DNA of 64,000 nucleotides from Augochlora pura (Eukaryota > Arthropoda > Insecta > Hymenoptera > Halictidae): positions 14,826,663-14,890,662 of the forward strand of contig NC_135776.1 of assembly GCF_028453695.1 (NCBI RefSeq), in the 5' to 3' direction. This document shows, piece by piece, positions 60,284 to 64,000 of this stretch. The notes beneath the pieces are model-generated. The model had not been told where the DNA came from, made no database searches, and saw nothing but the letters and a program-made list of their open reading frames with translations. Every line of letters begins with the position of its first letter. Position 1 is the first letter of the stretch. A program made the translations under genes and the position numbers.

Positions 60284-60300
60284 AAATTTTCATTTATTGG
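60194..60300 (-). other. DCUN1D3: Putative first (leader) exon of DCUN1D3
   Basis: A GC-rich patch in an AT-rich region that ends with a good donor (ACAATAAG|GTAAAG at 60194) on the minus strand, upstream of the leader acceptor at 59547. The 5' boundary (transcription start) is not visible; about 60300 is a guess. Confidence 0.5.
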
Positions 60301-61435
60301 AGATATTCAAACTTGAATTCGCTGCAATCAGAGTGTACTAAGATGCGTTAATCCCAGCCGCTACTAGCATTTTTTCCATATACGCTTCAAATCAGAATTG
60401 TATTCAACCGAATGCTACTGTCATTTGTTGAAACGTAACCTCACAAAGTGGTGCAACGACACGATCATTCCATGTACAAAGGATTTAATCGTTTCAATTG
60501 TACTTGTTGAATTTATATTGAAATACAATTTCAAACTGTTCTATACAAACATAGTAAGAAATAGATTTTTCGTCCATTAATATATTATAAAGAATACCTT
60601 CGTAACGAAGTAACAACGTTACCTTTTTCGCAATTCAGTATTGATACACCATAAAAATAATAATCATTAGTGACGACACATATGCTATAAAAATAATGTA
60701 GATATTTAATGTGAAAGGAAATCTGTTTGATAATATTCTTTTACATATTTGATTATTGGAAATATTGCAATTTATATTTCATATTGCTTTCCTCGATGTT
60801 ATCGTGCGTTTTTATCACTTGAAAAACGAACGTCATTTCTGAATGTCCAATTTTACATACAACCAGATGTGTTTCTATGTACACGTTATTATCAACTATA
60901 ATTATAAACTTGTGTGTTCAGATATATTTATTCTATAAAAATATGAAGTATTCATTAAATTTCAATTGTAGAAGAAATAATTTTTTTATTTAAATACCAT
61001 AAATGTATATTTATATGCGCATACGTAACTTGCATATTTTTTCTTGATATTACTATATTTCTATCATAAAAAAAATATACATATATATGCTGTTTTGCAA
61101 CTTTTTGTACTAAATTTTCTTGAGTAGTGTAAGTGTATTCAATGTTTAAAAAACAATATTATTATACTTTATTCATAATTTATACATGCTAATATAGATC
61201 TATTATTTTTTGTTTTTTATCAATTTAACAATTGTTAATATTGTTTAATTGTTTTAAGAAAAAAGTTAATTTGAATATTTAAAATTACAATAAATTTCTT
61301 TTTATATTATGTTATATTTTTATATTTCAATTTTATGGCATTGAAATGTATGTATACATATTTGATAAAAAAGAATTAAAATTTTTTTGTAATAAATATA
61401 ATTATAATTACATTAATATTAGTTGTATTTTTCAG
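60300..61435. promoter_or_regulatory. Divergent promoter region of DCUN1D3 and ASCC3
   Basis: About 1.1 kb separates the minus-strand leader of DCUN1D3 from the first recognised ASCC3 exon, so the genes are head to head and probably share promoter sequence near 60.3-60.6 kb. ASCC3 likely has an unseen non-coding first exon here, because its first coding exon begins right after an acceptor (TTGTATTTTTCAG). No TATA box or initiator could be fixed in this AT-rich DNA. Confidence 0.45.
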
Positions 61436-61438
61436 TTA

Positions 61439-61543
61439 ATGAATGGTGATATAATTGATTCAAAATGCTTGAATTGCCACGTATTACAAGATCATTGCGA
61501 ACCTTCACAAATCTTGGACGCATTAAAAGTACAACAGATTTAG
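61439..61543 (+). other. Short uORF overlapping the ASCC3 start
   Basis: The exon beginning at 61436 contains an earlier ATG at 61439 that opens a 34-codon frame (MNGDIIDSKCLNCHVLQDHC ...) ending at TAG 61541-61543. The main ATG at 61465 lies inside it in a different frame. If the exon start is right, scanning ribosomes meet the upstream ATG first, which would lower or regulate ASCC3 translation. Confidence 0.5.
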
Positions 61544-64000
61544 AACCAAATGATTTACTTAGAAAGCAAGAGGAACAAAATAGTAAAGAACAAAGGTATT
61601 TTATAATTTTAATATATCCTGAATTACATTAGATAAAAATATAATATACATAAAAAGAAGAAAATATATTTCCATCTTTGAGGAAATAAATACAAAATTT
61701 CTTCTCTTATCAAATTGTGTTTATTAATTTCCAACAAAAAATCTTTCATAAAAGTACTATCTATATGTTTGAAAACTTGATACTATGAAATGATTTTAAA
61801 AATTTCATTTATTCATAATTAGAACACAAACAATTATTAGCAAATTTTCATATTATATCCATACAATGCAGTAGCTGTACCGTAATCTTAGCCATACTTT
61901 AAATTTTGTATTTATGACTGAATTGAATATTTTTTAATATCCATGCAATAATAATTGAATGCAACATAAAAGAAGGATTAACTTTAATTTTTTTAATAAT
62001 TGTGTCACATATATTAATAGATGATTATTTTATCTATAATATAGTCAACTTAATTGGCAAGATTTAGTCAATCTTTTACCCAAAAATATTCGGCCTTCTG
62101 TTGAAGAGCTATATCAGATGGTTAACAAAATATTTGGTATGTATTAATGTATAATGATATCAAACAAAAACTTGTTAGTAATTTGTTATTATTTCAGATG
62201 AATATCCTACAGAATTCAAACATGACTTTTTAATGTTTGTTATGCATGTATTAATTGATGAGACAATTTTAACAGAAACAAAATTTCAAATTTTAAAGGA
62301 AAAAGCAGGAAACTTAACACGTCAGGATGCTTATAAGATGATATCTGTAAGTTTTATATAATCTTGTACATATATACACATGCATACCTTGGAAAATGAA
62401 TGTTATAATTTTTACAGATAGTTACTGTGATTAGAAAATACTTAAATGAAAATGATTTGATGTTATTAAAAACTGGAAAAAGAAATAGTGATGGTATGCA
62501 GACATCAGAATGTACACCATATATTCCAAAATTTGATTACAAACCTGCAAAAGTATTGTGGCCAAAAACAGATGCACTTCGTAGTATGTGTTCAAAAAAT
62601 ATAAGTGAGAGCACAGATAACTTTACAATGAAATATAACAACGAAGCTACGCAATTATGCAAAACTCAAGTATATTTTAATTTTGTTTAATCTAATAGTA
62701 ATATTCTAAACGTTTTCATATTTAATATGTCATATTTATGTTTTAGTTTGATAAAGCGACGTATAAACAACATTTGAAATTATGTTATATAAAGTATAAT
62801 GAGTCTATGCTTTTGGAGAACTTTAATAACGTGATATGTTCAAAGTTACAAGATAATACGAATTTGCAAGATGAGTTGCTTGATTTTCTAGGTTACGAAC
62901 AATTAGAATTTATCGAGTATATTATTCAACATCGGGAAAGTATTTTGGCATTAACTTTTGCTCGTAATCCGTGTTTTCATCCTGTTCCTAAAGAACAAAA
63001 ACAATGTGATTTACAAAGACCGGTAATTAGCGGTCAAGTAATAGTACAGTCTGAAAAAGAAAAACATTTATTAAAACAAGTTAGAAAGGAGGAAAAAAAA
63101 TTGAATAAAATATCGAGCAAACGCGAAGGAAATGACGCTGAATTATATAATCTATATACTAAAAAACAAGAAGCATTAAAAGAATCACATACACCAATAT
63201 TCAAAAAAGACACCACTTCTAGAAAGGATATGCAAGAAAATTATCCGTTTGTATTTCAATCAGACGAAAGTAATAGACATGCATTTAATTTATCAGGTTC
63301 CAAAATAATGCTACCGGAAAATATTGTGAAAAAAGATTCACGAATATGTGAGGAAATTAGTATACCTATTCCAGAATGTCAACTCAACTCTGAAAATGAA
63401 ATTAGTTATAAACCTATTATGATATCTACATTAGATAACATTGGACAAATGGCTTTCAAAGGAATTGAAAGTTTAAATCGAATACAGAGTATAGTGTTTA
63501 ATGCAGCATATCATACTAATGAAAATCTATTAATTTGTGCACCTACAGGAGCTGGAAAAACTAATGTTGCTATGTTAACTGTTATACACCAAATAAAACA
63601 ACATATTGAAGATGATCAGATCATGAAAAATCAATTCAAAATAATTTATGTAACACCTATGAAAGCTTTAGCAGCAGAAATGACAAGAAATTTTGGTAAA
63701 AGACTCGGATGTCTTGGCATATCGGTTCGAGAACTAACTGGAGACATGCAGTTAACACAGTCAGAAATTCAACAAACGCAGATGATTGTCACTACTCCAG
63801 AAAAATGGGATGTCTTAACCAGAAAGGGTGGTGGAAATATTTCGTTTACAAGCATAGTGAAATTATTAATTATTGACGAGGTACATTTATTACATGGTGA
63901 AAGAGGTCCTGTAGTTGAAGCTTTAGTTGCTCGAACTTTACGGCAAGTATTATCTTCACAAAGTATGATTAGAATTGTTGGACTGTCAGCAACTCTACCA
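61465..64000 (+). CDS. ASCC3: Activating signal cointegrator 1 complex subunit 3 (helicase), N-terminal part
   Basis: Exons 61465-61595, 62045-62136, 62198-62346, 62418-62669 and 62747 to the window end all join in frame (phases 2, 1, 0, 0), giving 626 residues; the family is about 2,200. The start MLELPRITRSLRTFTNLG matches the human MALPRLTGALRSFSN start. After the N-terminal region come the conserved DEIGQLAFKGMK-like stretch (here NIGQMAFKGIESLNRIQSIV) and the first Ski2-like helicase cassette: Walker A APTGAGKT at 473-480, motif Ia TPMKALAAEM, GDMQL, TTPEKWD, the DEVH box at 585-588, and GLSATLP at 620-626. ASCC3 is a 3'-5' nucleic-acid helicase of the ASC-1 complex. It acts in alkylation repair with ALKBH3 and in splitting collided ribosomes in ribosome quality control. 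The second cassette and Sec63 domains lie beyond the window. Confidence 0.96.

Overview
This window is nuclear DNA from an insect, most probably a hymenopteran such as a bee. It has spliced genes with GT-AG introns, long introns and spacers, many microsatellites, and mosaic base composition (GC-richer, CpG-rich islands up to about 45 kb, then strongly AT-rich). The protein matches are arthropod-type. No bacterial or viral gene set is present. A 100-N assembly gap sits at 11468-11567.

Layout. (1) About 1-22.3 kb, plus strand: the 3' part of a biogenic-amine GPCR, most like a beta-adrenergic-like octopamine receptor. Only its last two coding exons are here (TM6 at 17717-17828; TM7 and tail at 22108-22318); TM1-TM5 must lie upstream of the window. 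The 4.3-kb intron between them holds two inverted-repeat elements close to the last exon. (2) About 22.3-45 kb: a GC-richer, gene-poor stretch, partly long 3' UTR or spacer. It holds a decayed Tc1-family transposon and one isolated, well-formed exon at 33963-34061 from an unrecognised plus-strand gene. (3) About 45-57.8 kb: AT-rich, with a two-exon minus-strand gene for a BED-finger/hAT-transposase-derived protein (ZBED5/GTF2IRD2-like, 587 aa) and several unassigned open stretches. (4) 57.8-64 kb: two housekeeping genes head to head. DCUN1D3 (cullin neddylation cofactor, minus, complete, 328 aa) was rebuilt from three coding exons. ASCC3 (Ski2-like helicase of the ASC-1 complex, plus) has its first 626 residues here and runs off the right edge.

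Mobile DNA is mostly short, non-autonomous and old. It includes a set of about 130-305-bp elements bounded by TTAA (piggyBac-style ends), two copies of a palindromic element carrying an inverted CCAAT-like core, a mariner-derived MITE, a long-arm foldback, and a Tc1 element with inverted/direct repeat ends that keeps only the transposase C-terminus. No tRNA, rRNA or CRISPR array was seen. The most unusual item is a spliced 124-codon open frame in the DCUN1D3 leader, out of frame with the main protein and overlapping its start; ASCC3 across the shared promoter region also has a start-overlapping upstream ORF.
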